Part shown: positions 18,639-28,200 of the stretch, piece by piece
How the letters are laid out: each line of letters begins with the position of its first letter
How positions within the stretch are numbered: the stretch's first letter is position 1
DNA from: Actinomycetota bacterium
GTDB lineage: Bacteria > Actinomycetota > Actinomycetes > Mycobacteriales > Mycobacteriaceae
Assembly (NCBI GenBank): GCA_030836785.1
Contig: JAUPLT010000291.1
Span: 1 to 34,889, forward strand
Length of the DNA stretch: 34,889 nt
Direction: 5' to 3'
Translations under genes and position numbers: made by a program
Notes under the pieces: generated by a model
Database searches by the model: none
The model's input: the letters and a program-made list of their open reading frames with translations, nothing else
Told to the model about the DNA's origin: nothing

Positions 18639-18655
18639 GCTCAGCCGTAACTGAG
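18624..18655. repeat. Perfect 2 x 16-bp tandem repeat over the AlgH-like gene stop
   Basis: CTCAGCCGTAACTGAG occurs at 18624-18639 and 18640-18655. Each copy encodes or mimics L-S-R-N-stop of the AlgH-like protein and is itself an inverted repeat (CTCAG/CTGAG, 6-nt loop), so the pair could form small hairpins just after translation ends. The second TGA lies in a different frame. Confidence 0.95.
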
Positions 18656-18668
18656 GTGCAGTCCCGCC

Positions 18669-19013
18669 CTACTGGCAGGACCGGGTGCACGCACCGCAAC
18701 CACCGCCGGACTCGCAGCCCCCGGCCGACTCTCGGCGGGCGGCGAAGCGGGCACCCTGCCATGATCCGGCCCCGACTGTCGCGACCGCACCGGTCACACC
18801 AAGGATCAGGCCGAGGGTCCCGACCCGGGGCGGAGCGGCCAGTGCGGCGACGGCACCGGCCGCGAGCATGATCGCGGCAGCGATCTGGGTGGGCGCGACC
18901 AGACGCAGCACCTGCCCGGTGAGGTCGACCGGGGGGCGCCGGGTGAGCGTCCACAGTCCCGTCCCGCCGACCAGCGCGGCCAGGCACAGGCACAGCACTG
19001 CGGCGATAACCAT
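18669..19013 (-). CDS. Small membrane protein with Cys-rich tail (Rv0039c-like)
   Basis: A 114-residue protein with three predicted membrane helices (VIAAVLCLCLAALVGGTGLW; QIAAAIMLAAGAVAALA; LGLILGVTGAVATVGAGSW) and a short soluble tail GGCESGGGCGACTRSCQ. The tail has four cysteines arranged C-x5-C-x2-C-x3-C, which could bind a metal or be oxidised. It matches Rv0039c in position and size. ATG 19013 is the only reasonable start; TATTCT lies only 4 nt upstream of it, too close for a normal leaderless start. Convergent with the AlgH-like gene, 30 bp from its stop. No function known. Confidence 0.72.
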   Translation of the reverse strand: MVIAAVLCLCLAALVGGTGLWTLTRRPPVDLTGQVLRLVAPTQIAAAIMLAAGAVAALAAPPRVGTLGLILGVTGAVATVGAGSWQGARFAARRESAGGCESGGGCGACTRSCQ

Positions 19014-19055
19014 GCCGTTCAGAATACGAGCCGCGCCCGTGCCGTGACCGTCGGC

Positions 19056-20021
19056 CTACCCGACGGCCGGCATCGGGATGGCGGGGAGCACAGGTGCCGC
19101 GGGAGCCGCGGGCAGTGCCGGGATGGCAGGCAGAGCTGGGATGGCGGGAATGGCCGCGATGGGGGCACCCGCCTGGATCAGCGGCGCGGCGGCGGCGGAT
19201 GGAGCTGCGCCGACGGCTGCCCCCGGCGTGGCGACCCGGAAGCCGTTGACGATCGCGTCCGTCGCCTCCGCGGTGGCCACCACCTGGTTGGCAGAAGTGG
19301 TGACGAAGAGCGACACCAGGTAGTGGTCGGATCCGGACTTGGCGATCACGTGACGACGCGACGTGTTCAGGGTGACGTCGTTGTCCCGGTAGGTGCCCTC
19401 GATGATCGCGGACGGAAAGCCGCCGAAGTTGGCCATGGAGGCGGCGGTCGACTGCCAGGCGAAGAGCTTCTGGCTGTCGACGTAGCCGTGCGTGATGGCG
19501 TCCTCGGGATCGAACTCGCCGACGAGCTTGTACACCACCAATTGCGCGTTGGGCGTGTAGAGCGCATCGCCGCCCAAGCGATCCGCGATGACCGTGAAGG
19601 CATCGGGGACGTTGGGGTCGGGGACCACGGTCCACCCGGTGGGCATCGGCAACGTGATGCTCAGCGCAGTGAACCCCTCGGCCTTCTGCGCCTCCAGGGC
19701 GACGCCCTTGTCCTTGAAGTACTCGACGAGGGTCCCCGATGTGGCCGGTGTCCGCGGCGCGGCGGCGGGTTCGGCCGCGCTGGTCGTGGGGGCTGCCGTC
19801 GCGGTGGCCGTCACCGTGGATGTTGCCGGGGCAGTGGCCGTCGCTTCGGTGTCAGCGGCCGCTTGGGGGGTGACGGTGACCGTGACCGTGGCGGGTGCCG
19901 GCGCTGGAACCGGTACCTCCGGCTCGGCCGACGCAACGGTGCCGGCAAGTCCGAACAGGGCGGCGGACCCCGCCGCCACACCGCCAACGAGTACCCGCCA
20001 GTTACGGGTATTGATCTTCAT
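19056..20021 (-). CDS. Secreted Mtc28-like proline/alanine-rich protein
   Basis: A 321-residue exported protein. ATG 20021 has GAAGGA 8 nt upstream and begins a signal peptide ([23 protein letters not shown], cut before EPEVP). A Thr/Val/Pro/Ala-rich linker (~residues 35-95) precedes a globular LpqN/LpqT-like domain ([17 protein letters not shown]... to [17 protein letters not shown]), and the last ~60 residues are degenerate PAIPALP repeats. It corresponds to Rv0040c (Mtc28, a 28-kDa secreted antigen). The cell-surface role is unknown. The 180 bp between this gene and leuS hold both divergent promoters and a GGACC-GGACT-GGTCC inverted repeat (20046-20060). Confidence 0.87.
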   Translation of the reverse strand: MKINTRNWRVLVGGVAAGSAALFGLAGTVASAEPEVPVPAPAPATVTVTVTPQAAADTEATATAPATSTVTATATAAPTTSAAEPAAAPRTPATSGTLVEYFKDKGVALEAQKAEGFTALSITLPMPTGWTVVPDPNVPDAFTVIADRLGGDALYTPNAQLVVYKLVGEFDPEDAITHGYVDSQKLFAWQSTAASMANFGGFPSAIIEGTYRDNDVTLNTSRRHVIAKSGSDHYLVSLFVTTSANQVVATAEATDAIVNGFRVATPGAAVGAAPSAAAAPLIQAGAPIAAIPAIPALPAIPALPAAPAAPVLPAIPMPAVG

Positions 20022-20188
20022 GTCAGATGTCCTTCTCAGACGGTTGGACCGGACTGGTCCGCTAGTCAACAGGTGTGAATGTAGCCAGCGAGACGGGCCG
20101 AACCCGGGTTCGGAACCGACCTGGAACCAACCCCTGACCAGCCTGCAACGCAACCGATACCGCCCCGTTGTCGGTGCGGCGGCGGCGA

Positions 20189-20194
20189 TACCCT
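20189..20194 (+). promoter_or_regulatory. -10 element of leuS (leaderless)
   Basis: TACCCT fits TANNNT and ends 7 nt before GTG 20202; no ribosome site is present. No T-box or leader peptide is visible in the 180-bp gap. Confidence 0.5.
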
Positions 20195-20201
20195 GTCAGG
20201 C

Positions 20202-23093
20202 GTGAACGATTCGCTGAGTGCCATCGCGGAGGGCTCCGAGGCCGCTGGCGACGCACCGACGGCCGTCGAAGCGGATGTTCCGCCGCATCGCTACACCGCC
20301 GCGCTGGCCGGGCGGATCGAGCAGCAGTGGCAGGACGACTGGCAACGGTGGGGAACGTTCAACGTGCCCAACCCGGTCGGAGCGTTGGCGCCCACGGACG
20401 GCGCACCGGTGCCCGAGGACAAGATGTTCGTCCAGGACATGTTCCCGTATCCCTCCGGTGAAGGACTGCACGTCGGGCATCCGCTGGGCTACATCGCGAC
20501 CGATGTCTATGCCCGGTTCTTCCGGATGACCGGACGCAATGTCTTGCACGCTTTGGGGTTCGACTCGTTCGGCCTTCCCGCTGAGCAGTACGCCGTGCAG
20601 ACCGGAACCCATCCACGCACCCGTACCGAGGCCAACATCGGAAACTTCCGCCGCCAGTTGGCCCGCCTCGGACTCGGCCACGACCAGCGACGCAGCTTCT
20701 CCACCACCGACGTGGACTTCTACGCCTGGACCCAGTGGATCTTTCTGCAGATCTACAACTCCTGGTTCGACCCCGCGGCGAACAAAGCGCGGCCGATCTC
20801 TGAGCTGATCGACGAATTCGACTCCGGGGTAAGGCAACTGGATGACGGCAGGGTGTGGGCCGAGTTGTCGGCGGGGGAGCGCAGCGATGTCATCGACGGC
20901 CACCGCCTGGTCTACCGGGCAGACTCGATGGTCAACTGGTGCCCCGGGCTGGGGACCGTCCTGGCCAATGAGGAAGTCACCGCCGACGGTCGAAGCGAAC
21001 GCGGCAACTTCCCGGTCTTCCGGAAGCGGTTGCGGCAGTGGATGATGCGGATCACCGCCTACTCCGACCGGCTCCTCGAGGATCTCGACGTGCTGGACTG
21101 GCCGGAGAAGGTCAAGGCCATGCAGCGCAACTGGATCGGCCGTTCCACCGGCGCTGCGGTTTCGTTCGCCTCTAATGGTGCTGACATCGAGGTGTTCACC
21201 ACTCGGCCGGACACCCTCTTCGGGGCCACCTACCTGGTGCTCGCACCGGAGCACGAATCCGTCGACCAGTTGACCTCCGATCACTGGCCGGACGATGTCG
21301 ACCCGCGCTGGACCGGTGACGCGCCCACTCCGACTGAGGCGGTGGCCGCCTACCGCCGGGCGATCGCTGCCAAATCAGACCTCGAACGGCAGGAGAACAA
21401 GACCAAAACAGGGGTCTTCCTCGGCAGCTACGCCACCAATCCGGCAGGGGGTCAGTCGATCCCGATTTTCATCGCGGACTACGTACTCGTCGGTTACGGA
21501 ACCGGCGCGATCATGGCGGTACCGGGTCACGATCAGCGGGACTGGGAGTTCGCGACGAGTTTCGGCCTACCGATCATCGAGGTCATCTCCGGCGGAGACG
21601 TCACCGAGCAGGCTTACACCGGCGATGGCAGCCTGGTGAACTCCGACTACCTGGACGGCCTGAACGTGGCGGACGCCAAACAGGCGATCACCGCACGCCT
21701 GGAGTCCGCAGGCCGCGGTCGGGCGCGGGTCGAGTACAAGTTGCGGGATTGGTTGTTCGCCCGGCAGCGTTACTGGGGTGAGCCGTTCCCCATCGTTTAC
21801 GACGCCGAAGGCCGGCCACATGCGCTGCCCGATGCCTCGTTGCCGGTAGCGCTTCCCGACATCGAGGACTATTCGCCGGTGCTGTTCGACCCGGACAGCC
21901 CGGACAGTGAACCGTCACCACCACTGAACAAGGCCACCGACTGGATGCACGTCGATCTTGATCTCGGCGACGGGTTGAAGCCCTACACCCGTGACACCAA
22001 CGTGATGCCGCAGTGGGCCGGTAGTTCCTGGTACGAACTGCGCTACGCCGACCCGCACAACGACCAGCAGTTCTGCGACCCCCGCAACGAGGCGTACTGG
22101 ATGGGCCCGCGGCCCGCCGAGCATGGCCCGGGGGATCCCGGCGGGGTGGACCTTTACGTCGGCGGTGTCGAACATGCGGTGCTACACCTGCTGTATTCGC
22201 GGTTCTGGCACAAGGTGCTCCACGACCTCGGCCACGTGAGTTCCCGGGAGCCCTACCGGCGCCTGGTGAACCAGGGATACATCCAGGCCCACGCCTACAC
22301 CGATGCCCGCGGGACCTATGTTCCCGCCGCGGACGTCGTTGAGCGCGCTGGCCGGTTCTACCTTCCCGGCCCCGACGGCGAGGTCGAGGTGTTCCAGGAG
22401 TTCGGCAAGATCGGCAAGAGCTTGAAGAACTCCATCTCGCCCGACGAGATCTGCGACTCCTACGGCGCCGACACGCTGCGGGTCTACGAGATGTCGATGG
22501 GCCCGCTGGAGGCCTCCCGGCCGTGGGCCACCAAGGATGTGGTCGGCGCGCACCGGTTCCTGCAACGCGTCTGGCGTCTGGTTGTGGACGAAACCACAGG
22601 GCAGACAAAGGCTTCCGATGACAGCCTCGATGATGCGACGCTGCGTGCCCTGCACCGCACTGCCGCCGGTGTGCGGGACGACTACACGCATCTGCGCAAC
22701 AACACCGCCGCGGCCAAGCTCATCGAGTACACCAACCATCTGACCAAGTCCGGTGTCACCGCCCGTGCCGCGCTCGAACCGTTGGTGCTGATGACCGCAC
22801 CGCTGGCCCCGCACCTGGCCGAGGAACTCTGGCGGCGGCTGGGCCACGACACCTCGCTGGCGCACGGCCCGTTCCCGGAGGCCGACCCGCGCTACCTCGT
22901 CGCCGACACCGTCGAGTACCCGGTCCAGGTCAACGGCAAGGTGCGCGGACATATCACCGTCGCCGCCGACGCCGACCGGACCGCCCTGGAGCAGCAGGCA
23001 CTGGCCGACGAAAAGGTGATGGCATTCCTGGCCGGGGCCGTCCCGAAGAAGGTCATCGTGGTGCCCGGCCGGTTGGTCAACATCGTGATCTAG
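20202..23093 (+). CDS. leuS: Leucyl-tRNA synthetase
   Basis: A 963-residue class I synthetase that charges tRNA-Leu. The HIGH-type motif is [15 protein letters not shown] near residue 85; the CP1 editing domain includes [20 protein letters not shown]; the KMSKS motif appears as KIGKSLKNS; an anticodon-binding helix bundle and C-terminal domain ([29 protein letters not shown]) complete it. Length is normal for actinobacteria. GTG 20202 is supported by the leaderless -10, giving ~25 extra residues before the conserved [16 protein letters not shown]. Its TAG overlaps the stop of the convergent SDR gene (23090-23093). Confidence 0.97.
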   Translation: MNDSLSAIAEGSEAAGDAPTAVEADVPPHRYTAALAGRIEQQWQDDWQRWGTFNVPNPVGALAPTDGAPVPEDKMFVQDMFPYPSGEGLHVGHPLGYIATDVYARFFRMTGRNVLHALGFDSFGLPAEQYAVQTGTHPRTRTEANIGNFRRQLARLGLGHDQRRSFSTTDVDFYAWTQWIFLQIYNSWFDPAANKARPISELIDEFDSGVRQLDDGRVWAELSAGERSDVIDGHRLVYRADSMVNWCPGLGTVLANEEVTADGRSERGNFPVFRKRLRQWMMRITAYSDRLLEDLDVLDWPEKVKAMQRNWIGRSTGAAVSFASNGADIEVFTTRPDTLFGATYLVLAPEHESVDQLTSDHWPDDVDPRWTGDAPTPTEAVAAYRRAIAAKSDLERQENKTKTGVFLGSYATNPAGGQSIPIFIADYVLVGYGTGAIMAVPGHDQRDWEFATSFGLPIIEVISGGDVTEQAYTGDGSLVNSDYLDGLNVADAKQAITARLESAGRGRARVEYKLRDWLFARQRYWGEPFPIVYDAEGRPHALPDASLPVALPDIEDYSPVLFDPDSPDSEPSPPLNKATDWMHVDLDLGDGLKPYTRDTNVMPQWAGSSWYELRYADPHNDQQFCDPRNEAYWMGPRPAEHGPGDPGGVDLYVGGVEHAVLHLLYSRFWHKVLHDLGHVSSREPYRRLVNQGYIQAHAYTDARGTYVPAADVVERAGRFYLPGPDGEVEVFQEFGKIGKSLKNSISPDEICDSYGADTLRVYEMSMGPLEASRPWATKDVVGAHRFLQRVWRLVVDETTGQTKASDDSLDDATLRALHRTAAGVRDDYTHLRNNTAAAKLIEYTNHLTKSGVTARAALEPLVLMTAPLAPHLAEELWRRLGHDTSLAHGPFPEADPRYLVADTVEYPVQVNGKVRGHITVAADADRTALEQQALADEKVMAFLAGAVPKKVIVVPGRLVNIVI

Positions 23094-23767
23094 GGCAGGA
23101 TCCCGCGCGGGCGGATCACCACCTGGTGGGTGTGCCCATCCGGCGGGGTGCGCACCGCTTGGACAACCACCTGTGCGACTGTCTGCGGTGTCAGGAACTG
23201 CGCCGGGTCATAGTCCCCGCCCTCGTACTGGACCAGGCCGCGCTGCATTCCGGTGTCGACCCGGCCGGGGTGGATGCTGGTGACCCGCAACAGCGGTTCA
23301 TCGGCGCGTAGTGAGTCGGCGAACGCCTTAGCGGCGAACTTGCTGGCGGAGTACGAGGCCAGACCGGGGGAGACGTTGAGACCGGCACCGGAGTTGATGA
23401 ACACCACCTGACCGCGCGCCGCCCGCAGGGCCGGTAGGAGTGCCAGGGTGAGGGCCACCGCCCCGGTGACGTTGACCTCGAAGGTGTCCCGCCACTGCGC
23501 GGCGGTCGATTCGCCCACCCGGCCGGGGTGGGCGACGCCGGCGTTGTGCACGAGGACATCGAGTTCGGTGATCGCTGCCACCACCTCGGCGACCCTTTCG
23601 GTGTCGCTGAGGTCCAACGGCACCGTGTCCGCGCTGAGTTCGGCGGCGATCTCAGCCAGGCGCGCCGACGGCCGCCCGGCCAGCAGGAGTTTGTAGTGCG
23701 GTGCCAGTGCGTGCGCGATCGCCGCGCCGATTCCCGTGCTGGCGCCGGTGATCAGGGCTAAGGGCAT
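23090..23767 (-). CDS. Short-chain dehydrogenase/reductase
   Basis: A 225-residue classical SDR: cofactor motif TGASTGIG (residues 8-15), NAG ([11 protein letters not shown]), catalytic serine in FINSGAG and the YSASK catalytic pair (Tyr/Lys). NADP preference is hinted by the basic GRPSARL after strand 2. The substrate is unknown. ATG 23767 ([11 protein letters not shown]) is chosen although the frame is open to 24151, because TAGGGT ends 7 nt upstream and the conserved fold starts at once. It is divergent from the glucosylglycerate hydrolase gene (53 bp) and convergent with leuS (overlapping stops). Confidence 0.9.
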   Translation of the reverse strand: MPLALITGASTGIGAAIAHALAPHYKLLLAGRPSARLAEIAAELSADTVPLDLSDTERVAEVVAAITELDVLVHNAGVAHPGRVGESTAAQWRDTFEVNVTGAVALTLALLPALRAARGQVVFINSGAGLNVSPGLASYSASKFAAKAFADSLRADEPLLRVTSIHPGRVDTGMQRGLVQYEGGDYDPAQFLTPQTVAQVVVQAVRTPPDGHTHQVVIRPRGILP

Positions 23768-23774
23768 CTGAGTG

Positions 23775-23780
23775 ACCCTA
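23775..23780 (-). promoter_or_regulatory. -10 element of the SDR gene (leaderless)
   Basis: TAGGGT on the minus strand ends 7 nt before ATG 23767 with no ribosome site. The opposite gene, starting at 23821, has only a weak CAGAAT (23809-23814) as possible -10. Confidence 0.5.
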
Positions 23781-23820
23781 CCGACCTGCGGCCCGGGCCT
23801 CGGCACCGCAGAATGAACGC

Positions 23821-25161
23821 GTGGCATTCGACGCCGGCTTCTCGCCGACCCAGTTGGCGGCCCGCGCGGCGTATCTGTTGCGGGGTAACGACCTCGGGGC
23901 CATGACGACCGCCGCCCCACGGCTGTACCCGCACATGTGGAGTTGGGATGCCGCATTCGTGGCCGTCGGCCTCGCATCATTGAGCGTCGAACGGGCCGTC
24001 GTCGAACTCGACACCCTGCTGTCGGCGCAGTGGGCGAACGGGATGATCCCGCATATCGTCTTCGCCGGCGGTGTCGACGGCTACTTCCCCGGGCCGGACC
24101 GTTGGGCCTGTGACCGGTTGGCCGCCAACGCCCCGAGCGGCCGGCAGACATCGGGTATCACTCAGCCCCCGGTGCACGCCATCGCGGTGCAGCGCATCCT
24201 GGAGCGGTCCCGAAACCGGGGCCGGACTACGCACGGTGTGGCCGAGATGTTTCTGGACCGCCGCTGGAGCGATCTGGTTCGGTGGCATCGCTGGCTGGCC
24301 GAGGCCCGCGACCCCGGCCGACACGGTCTGGTCACGCTGTACCACGGTTGGGAGTCGGGTATGGACAACTCGCCGCGCTGGGATTCGGCCTACGCCAACG
24401 TGATTGCCGGTGCGGTACCGCAGTACCAGCGGGCGGACCGGCAGATCATCACCGACCCCTCCCAGCGTCCATCGGATGGCGAGTACGACCGCTACCTCTG
24501 GCTGCTCGAGGAGATGAAGTCGGTCGGCTATGACGATGAGCGGTTGCCCGGGGTGATGAGCTTCGCCGTCGAGGACGTGTTCTTCTCGGCCATCTTCGCG
24601 GTCGCGTGCGATGTGCTGGCAGGTATCGGCGAGGACTACAAACGGCCGAAGGCCGATGTGCGGGAGTTGTCTTCCTGGGCCGATCGGTTCCGCGCCGGTG
24701 TCATCGGCACCGCTGACCACAGGACCGGCGCGGCAAGGGATTACGACGTTCGCAGCCGGTCCTGGATCCGCACCGAGACGGCCGCGCAGTTCGCGCCCCT
24801 GCTGTGCGGGGGGCTGTCCCACGACCAGGAACGCGCACTGCTGCGGATCCTCGAAGGGCCGCGTTTCTGCTCGCACCCGGATCTGAGATTCACCCTGATT
24901 CCGTCGACCTCGCCGGTGTCCAGAGATTTCCGGCCCCGCGAGTATTGGCGCGGTCCGGTGTGGCCGGTGTTGACCTGGCTGTTCTCCTGGGCGTTTGCCC
25001 GCCGGGGCTGGCCGGAACGGGCGGCGTTGCTGCGCCGCGAAGGCCTCCGCCAGGCCAGCGACGGCACATTCGCCGAGTACTACGAGCCGTTCACCGGGGA
25101 GCCTCTGGGCAGCATGCAGCAATCCTGGACCGCTGCGGCTGTTCTGGACTGGTTGGACTGA
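23821..25161 (+). CDS. ggh: Glucosylglycerate hydrolase (GH63)
   Basis: A 446-residue (alpha/alpha)6-barrel glycosidase. It fits GgH of Mycolicibacterium hassiacum: the acid/base and nucleophile-activating residues reported for that enzyme, D182 and E419, fall here on MDNSPRWD (D182) and TFAEYY (E419) in exact register. Conserved GH63 blocks include YPHMWSWDAAF, GMIPHIVF, LYHGWESGMDNSPRWD, REYWRGPVWPVLTWL and FTGEPLGSMQQSWTAA. GgH splits glucosylglycerate, a solute stored under nitrogen starvation, into glucose and glycerate; in M. hassiacum it is induced on recovery from starvation. No signal peptide, so cytosolic. GTG 23821 is the first start and gives the expected length. Confidence 0.92.
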   Translation: MAFDAGFSPTQLAARAAYLLRGNDLGAMTTAAPRLYPHMWSWDAAFVAVGLASLSVERAVVELDTLLSAQWANGMIPHIVFAGGVDGYFPGPDRWACDRLAANAPSGRQTSGITQPPVHAIAVQRILERSRNRGRTTHGVAEMFLDRRWSDLVRWHRWLAEARDPGRHGLVTLYHGWESGMDNSPRWDSAYANVIAGAVPQYQRADRQIITDPSQRPSDGEYDRYLWLLEEMKSVGYDDERLPGVMSFAVEDVFFSAIFAVACDVLAGIGEDYKRPKADVRELSSWADRFRAGVIGTADHRTGAARDYDVRSRSWIRTETAAQFAPLLCGGLSHDQERALLRILEGPRFCSHPDLRFTLIPSTSPVSRDFRPREYWRGPVWPVLTWLFSWAFARRGWPERAALLRREGLRQASDGTFAEYYEPFTGEPLGSMQQSWTAAAVLDWLD

Positions 25162-25182
25162 TGCGCGGGAACGGCCGCGGAC

Positions 25183-25632
25183 TCAACTCTCGTCGACCGT
25201 GGTCAGCCGTTCCAACGGTCTGAGTGCCCGCACCAGGTCGGCCCGTTCATCCTCGGTCAGCCGACTCAGCAGTTCGGCCAGGCGTGTCCGGCGCGCTTCG
25301 AGGGCGTCCTGGTACTGCACCAAGCCCTCCGGGGTCACCTCCACCAGCACCGCCCGCATATCGGACAGGTCGCGGGATCGCTTGACCAGACCAAGTTTCT
25401 CCAGACGGCGGATCGCGACCGTCGTGGTGGGTGTGCGCACCCGCTCCCGGGCGGCCAATTCCGTCATCCGGATCGGCCCACTGTTGATCAGCGTCAGCAG
25501 AATCGATACCTGGGCCATCGTCAGGTCCGGTCTCGTTCCGATGTCCCCTCGGCGCATGATGGTGAGCAGCCGGGCCAACACCCGTTGCAGATCAGCGGCC
25601 AGGGCGGTGACCTGTGGCTGGTCCTCGGACAT
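25183..25632 (-). CDS. MarR-family transcription regulator
   Basis: A 149-residue MarR protein. The winged helix-turn-helix spans ~residues 45-105 (MTELAARERVRTPTTTVAIRRLEKLGLVKRSRDLSDMRAVLVEVTPEG), with the wing Asp/Arg typical of the family, between dimerising helices. It resembles Rv0042c, which lies near leuS in M. tuberculosis. ATG 25632 has no ribosome site; TAGACT ends 8 nt upstream and a perfect palindrome lies just behind it, suggesting a leaderless, self-regulated gene. It lies 42 bp after the ABC transporter genes on the same strand and 21 bp from the convergent glucosylglycerate hydrolase gene. Its ligand is unknown. Confidence 0.9.
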   Translation of the reverse strand: MSEDQPQVTALAADLQRVLARLLTIMRRGDIGTRPDLTMAQVSILLTLINSGPIRMTELAARERVRTPTTTVAIRRLEKLGLVKRSRDLSDMRAVLVEVTPEGLVQYQDALEARRTRLAELLSRLTEDERADLVRALRPLERLTTVDES

Positions 25633-25640
25633 GGTTTTGC

Positions 25641-25659
25641 AGTCTAACCGCTTTGCGGT
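25641..25659 (-). promoter_or_regulatory. marR-like gene promoter with palindromic operator
   Basis: TAGACT (minus strand, 25646-25641) is a TANNNT -10 ending 8 nt before the ATG. Directly upstream, 25647-25659 reads ACCGC-TTT-GCGGT, a perfect 5-3-5 inverted repeat where a MarR dimer could bind and block RNA polymerase. Confidence 0.5.
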
Positions 25660-25674
25660 AGCGGCCGAGTCAGG

Positions 25675-26412
25675 TCAAAGCACCTGGGACAGGAACCGCT
25701 GCAGTCGGTCGGTCTTCGCCGCGGTGAAGATCTGCTCGGGCGGTCCGGACTCCACCACCACACCGTGGTCCATGAAGATGACGGCATCTGCGGTGGAACG
25801 GGCAAACCCCATCTCGTGGGTGACCGCGACCATGGTCATCCCATCCGATCCCAGGTCGGCGATCAGCGCCAGGATGCCCTTGACCAGTTCCGGATCCAAC
25901 GCCGAGGTGGCCTCGTCGAAGAACATCACCTGCGGTTCCATCGCCAGCGCCCGGGCGATGGCGACCCGTTGCTGCTGCCCGCCGGACAGCGTCCCGGGTC
26001 GCGCATCGGCTTTGTGCCGCAACCCAACCCGCTCGAGTTGGGCCAGCGCGAGATCCCGCGCGGCAGCAGTGGACAGCCCCTTGAGTTTGCGGGGCGCCAG
26101 GGTGACGTTGTCCAGCACGCTCTTGTGCGGGAACAGGTTGAAGTGCTGAAACACCATGCCGATGCGCTGACGCAGCTTGTCCGGGTCGTCGGCGAGCACC
26201 GAACGGCCGTCGAGCAGGATGTCGCCGCGGTCGGGTTCGTAGAGTCGGTTGAGACTGCGCAGCAGGGTGGACTTCCCGGAACCAGAAGGCCCGATGATGG
26301 CCGCCGTGGTCCCAGCGGGGACGTCCAATGTCACCCCGCGCAGCACCGCATTGGATCCGAACGACAGGTGAATATCCCTGGCCGCCAACGACACCGGTTC
26401 CGGTCGCGACAT
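25675..26412 (-). CDS. Polar amino-acid ABC transporter ATPase
   Basis: A 245-residue ABC ATPase of the GlnQ/HisP type: Walker A GPSGSGKST, Q-loop FQHFNLFPHKSVLDN, signature LSGGQQQR, Walker B VMFFDEATSALD and the switch histidine VAVTHEMGFA. It powers uptake through the membrane protein encoded immediately upstream. ATG 26412 is preferred because AGGAG lies 8 nt before it; GTG 26415 overlapping the upstream TGA is nearly equivalent. The two genes overlap, so they form one coupled operon. Substrate cannot be told from the ATPase. Confidence 0.94.
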   Translation of the reverse strand: MSRPEPVSLAARDIHLSFGSNAVLRGVTLDVPAGTTAAIIGPSGSGKSTLLRSLNRLYEPDRGDILLDGRSVLADDPDKLRQRIGMVFQHFNLFPHKSVLDNVTLAPRKLKGLSTAAARDLALAQLERVGLRHKADARPGTLSGGQQQRVAIARALAMEPQVMFFDEATSALDPELVKGILALIADLGSDGMTMVAVTHEMGFARSTADAVIFMDHGVVVESGPPEQIFTAAKTDRLQRFLSQVL

Positions 26413-28193
26413 CACACCATCTCCTGGCTTGTGACGGCCGCCGGCGGCGGCACGTCATCCTCGTCGACTCGTCTTCCCCGACGCAGACGGTTGTCGATGT
26501 AATTGACCAGGTGTGTCAGCGGGATGGTCAGCAGTAGGTAGAACAGGCCCGCGGCCACCAGCGGGGACAGGTTTCCGGTCTGCGCGTTGAGATCCCGGCC
26601 GACCTGGAAGAGCTCACGTTGGCTGGCCACCAGTCCGAGGAAGTAGACCAGCGAGGATGCCTTCAGCAGCGAGATGAACTGGTTCATCAGGGCCGGCAGC
26701 ACCCGCCGCACCCCTTGGGGGATGACGACCAGGCGCATCGAGGAGGAGTAGCTGAACCCCAGCGCACGGGAGGCCTCCAACTGTCCGGCCTCCACGCTCT
26801 GGATACCGGAGCGCAGGATCTCCCCGATGTAGGCCGCGGCCATCAAACCGAGCGCCGCGATCCCCAACGGGTAGGGGTTGTTGCCGGTCAGTCCGCCGAC
26901 GATCGGGCCGATGCCCAGCCCGATCAACAGGATGATGACCACCTCGGGCAGACCGCGGAAGATGTCGGTGTAGATCCGGGCTGGCCACCGCAGCCACCGC
27001 GACCGGGATATCCCGGCGACCGCCAGCACCAGGCCCAGCAGCAGACCGATGATGCTGGCGCTGATGGTCAGAATCAGAGTGTTGGGCAGGCCGGTCTTGA
27101 TCAGGTCGGGGATCGCCTGCTTATACAGCTCCCAGTCCAGGAATGAATCCCGAAGCTGACTCAGCACCGACTTGTCGGCGATCGGTGCGGCGGCCGGTTT
27201 GGCGCTCGACGCCGCGATGGCGGCGAAGTCGGGAAGCTCCGGTATCGGAGCGGACTTGGATCCGGGCTTCCACCCGGGTGGCAGCGCCCTCGGCACCCAC
27301 TCCGAGTACAGCCGTGACCAGGTGCCGTCGGCGATCACGGCATCCAACCCGGCGTTGAGTGCGTCGATGAGCGGCTGGTTTTCTCTGGCGACCGCGTAGG
27401 CCACGAAGTTGTCCAGGCTGAAGGTGTTCTCGATGATCACCGCCGGATCGCCGGGCCGCACCGTGCCTTGCGCCTGCTGGGACGGCGCCACCCAGGCGTC
27501 GATCTGGCGGGTCTTGAGGCTGGCGTAGACGGTGTTGTAGTCGGGGAACTTCACCGGCTGCAGGCCGAGGGTGTCGACGACGTAGGCCTCCTGAACGGTG
27601 CCTTGGACGACGCCGATCCGCTGCCCGTCACGCAATTGGTCGAATCCGGTGATCGTTGATCCGCTGGGAACCACCAGCGAGAAGTAGCCGAAGTCATAAC
27701 CGTTGGTGAATCCGACGGTGCGCCGGCGGGCTTCCGTGGTGGTGATCGACGACGATCCGGCGTCGAACCTCCGTCCCGCGACCTGGGCCAACAGACCGGA
27801 GAAGTCGGTTCCGACGAACTCGACCTGCAGGCCGATCTTCTCGGCGATCGCCCGCAGTACCTCGTTGTCGAAACCGGTGAACTGCCCGGTGGCGTTGATG
27901 CAGATGCTCGGCGGTGCATCGGACAACGTCCCCACCGTCAAGGTGCCGGGTTTGATCAGCCGCAGCGCGTCGATGTCGATGGCGCTGAGCGGTTCGGTGC
28001 CGGCTGTCGTGTACTTGTCGTCGCGGGGCCCGGTGGCCGCCGCGGCGAGGTTGGTGGGCAGGGCGCTGGCCGCTTGCTCACCGGGTGGTGAGCACTGGTC
28101 GGCTCCGGCGGTGGGTGCACCGAGCAGACTGAAGCCCAGTAGCGCGGCCAGCAGCAACGCCCCGGCCCGGACGCGGCGGTACGGGGTGGTCAT
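26412..28193 (-). CDS. Amino-acid ABC transporter: substrate-binding domain fused to permease
   Basis: A 593-residue fusion. Residues 1-30 are a signal sequence (RAGALLLAALLGFSLLGAPTAGA). A periplasmic type binding domain follows (LTVGTLSDAPPSICINATGQFTGFDNEVLRAIAEKIG ... SRLYSEWVP, ~85-305), then a linker and a HisM/GlnP-type permease of ~5 helices (~345-570) with the EAA loop EASRALGFSYSSSMRLVVIPQGVRRVLPAL. It thus combines binding protein and channel, as in lactic-acid bacterial GlnPQ, and needs only the downstream ATPase. The specificity is probably a polar amino acid such as glutamine or glutamate. ATG 28193 is preceded by TAAGTT at 7 nt; the frame is open to 28400 but the signal peptide fixes the start. 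Confidence 0.92.
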   Translation of the reverse strand: MTTPYRRVRAGALLLAALLGFSLLGAPTAGADQCSPPGEQAASALPTNLAAAATGPRDDKYTTAGTEPLSAIDIDALRLIKPGTLTVGTLSDAPPSICINATGQFTGFDNEVLRAIAEKIGLQVEFVGTDFSGLLAQVAGRRFDAGSSSITTTEARRRTVGFTNGYDFGYFSLVVPSGSTITGFDQLRDGQRIGVVQGTVQEAYVVDTLGLQPVKFPDYNTVYASLKTRQIDAWVAPSQQAQGTVRPGDPAVIIENTFSLDNFVAYAVARENQPLIDALNAGLDAVIADGTWSRLYSEWVPRALPPGWKPGSKSAPIPELPDFAAIAASSAKPAAAPIADKSVLSQLRDSFLDWELYKQAIPDLIKTGLPNTLILTISASIIGLLLGLVLAVAGISRSRWLRWPARIYTDIFRGLPEVVIILLIGLGIGPIVGGLTGNNPYPLGIAALGLMAAAYIGEILRSGIQSVEAGQLEASRALGFSYSSSMRLVVIPQGVRRVLPALMNQFISLLKASSLVYFLGLVASQRELFQVGRDLNAQTGNLSPLVAAGLFYLLLTIPLTHLVNYIDNRLRRGRRVDEDDVPPPAAVTSQEMV

Positions 28194-28200
28194 CCGCAGG

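Noticed and set aside
19056..19240. Degenerate repeats at the end of the Mtc28-like gene as a mobile or VNTR element
   Set aside because: They are imperfect and explained by the Pro/Ala/Ile-rich tail usual in this protein.
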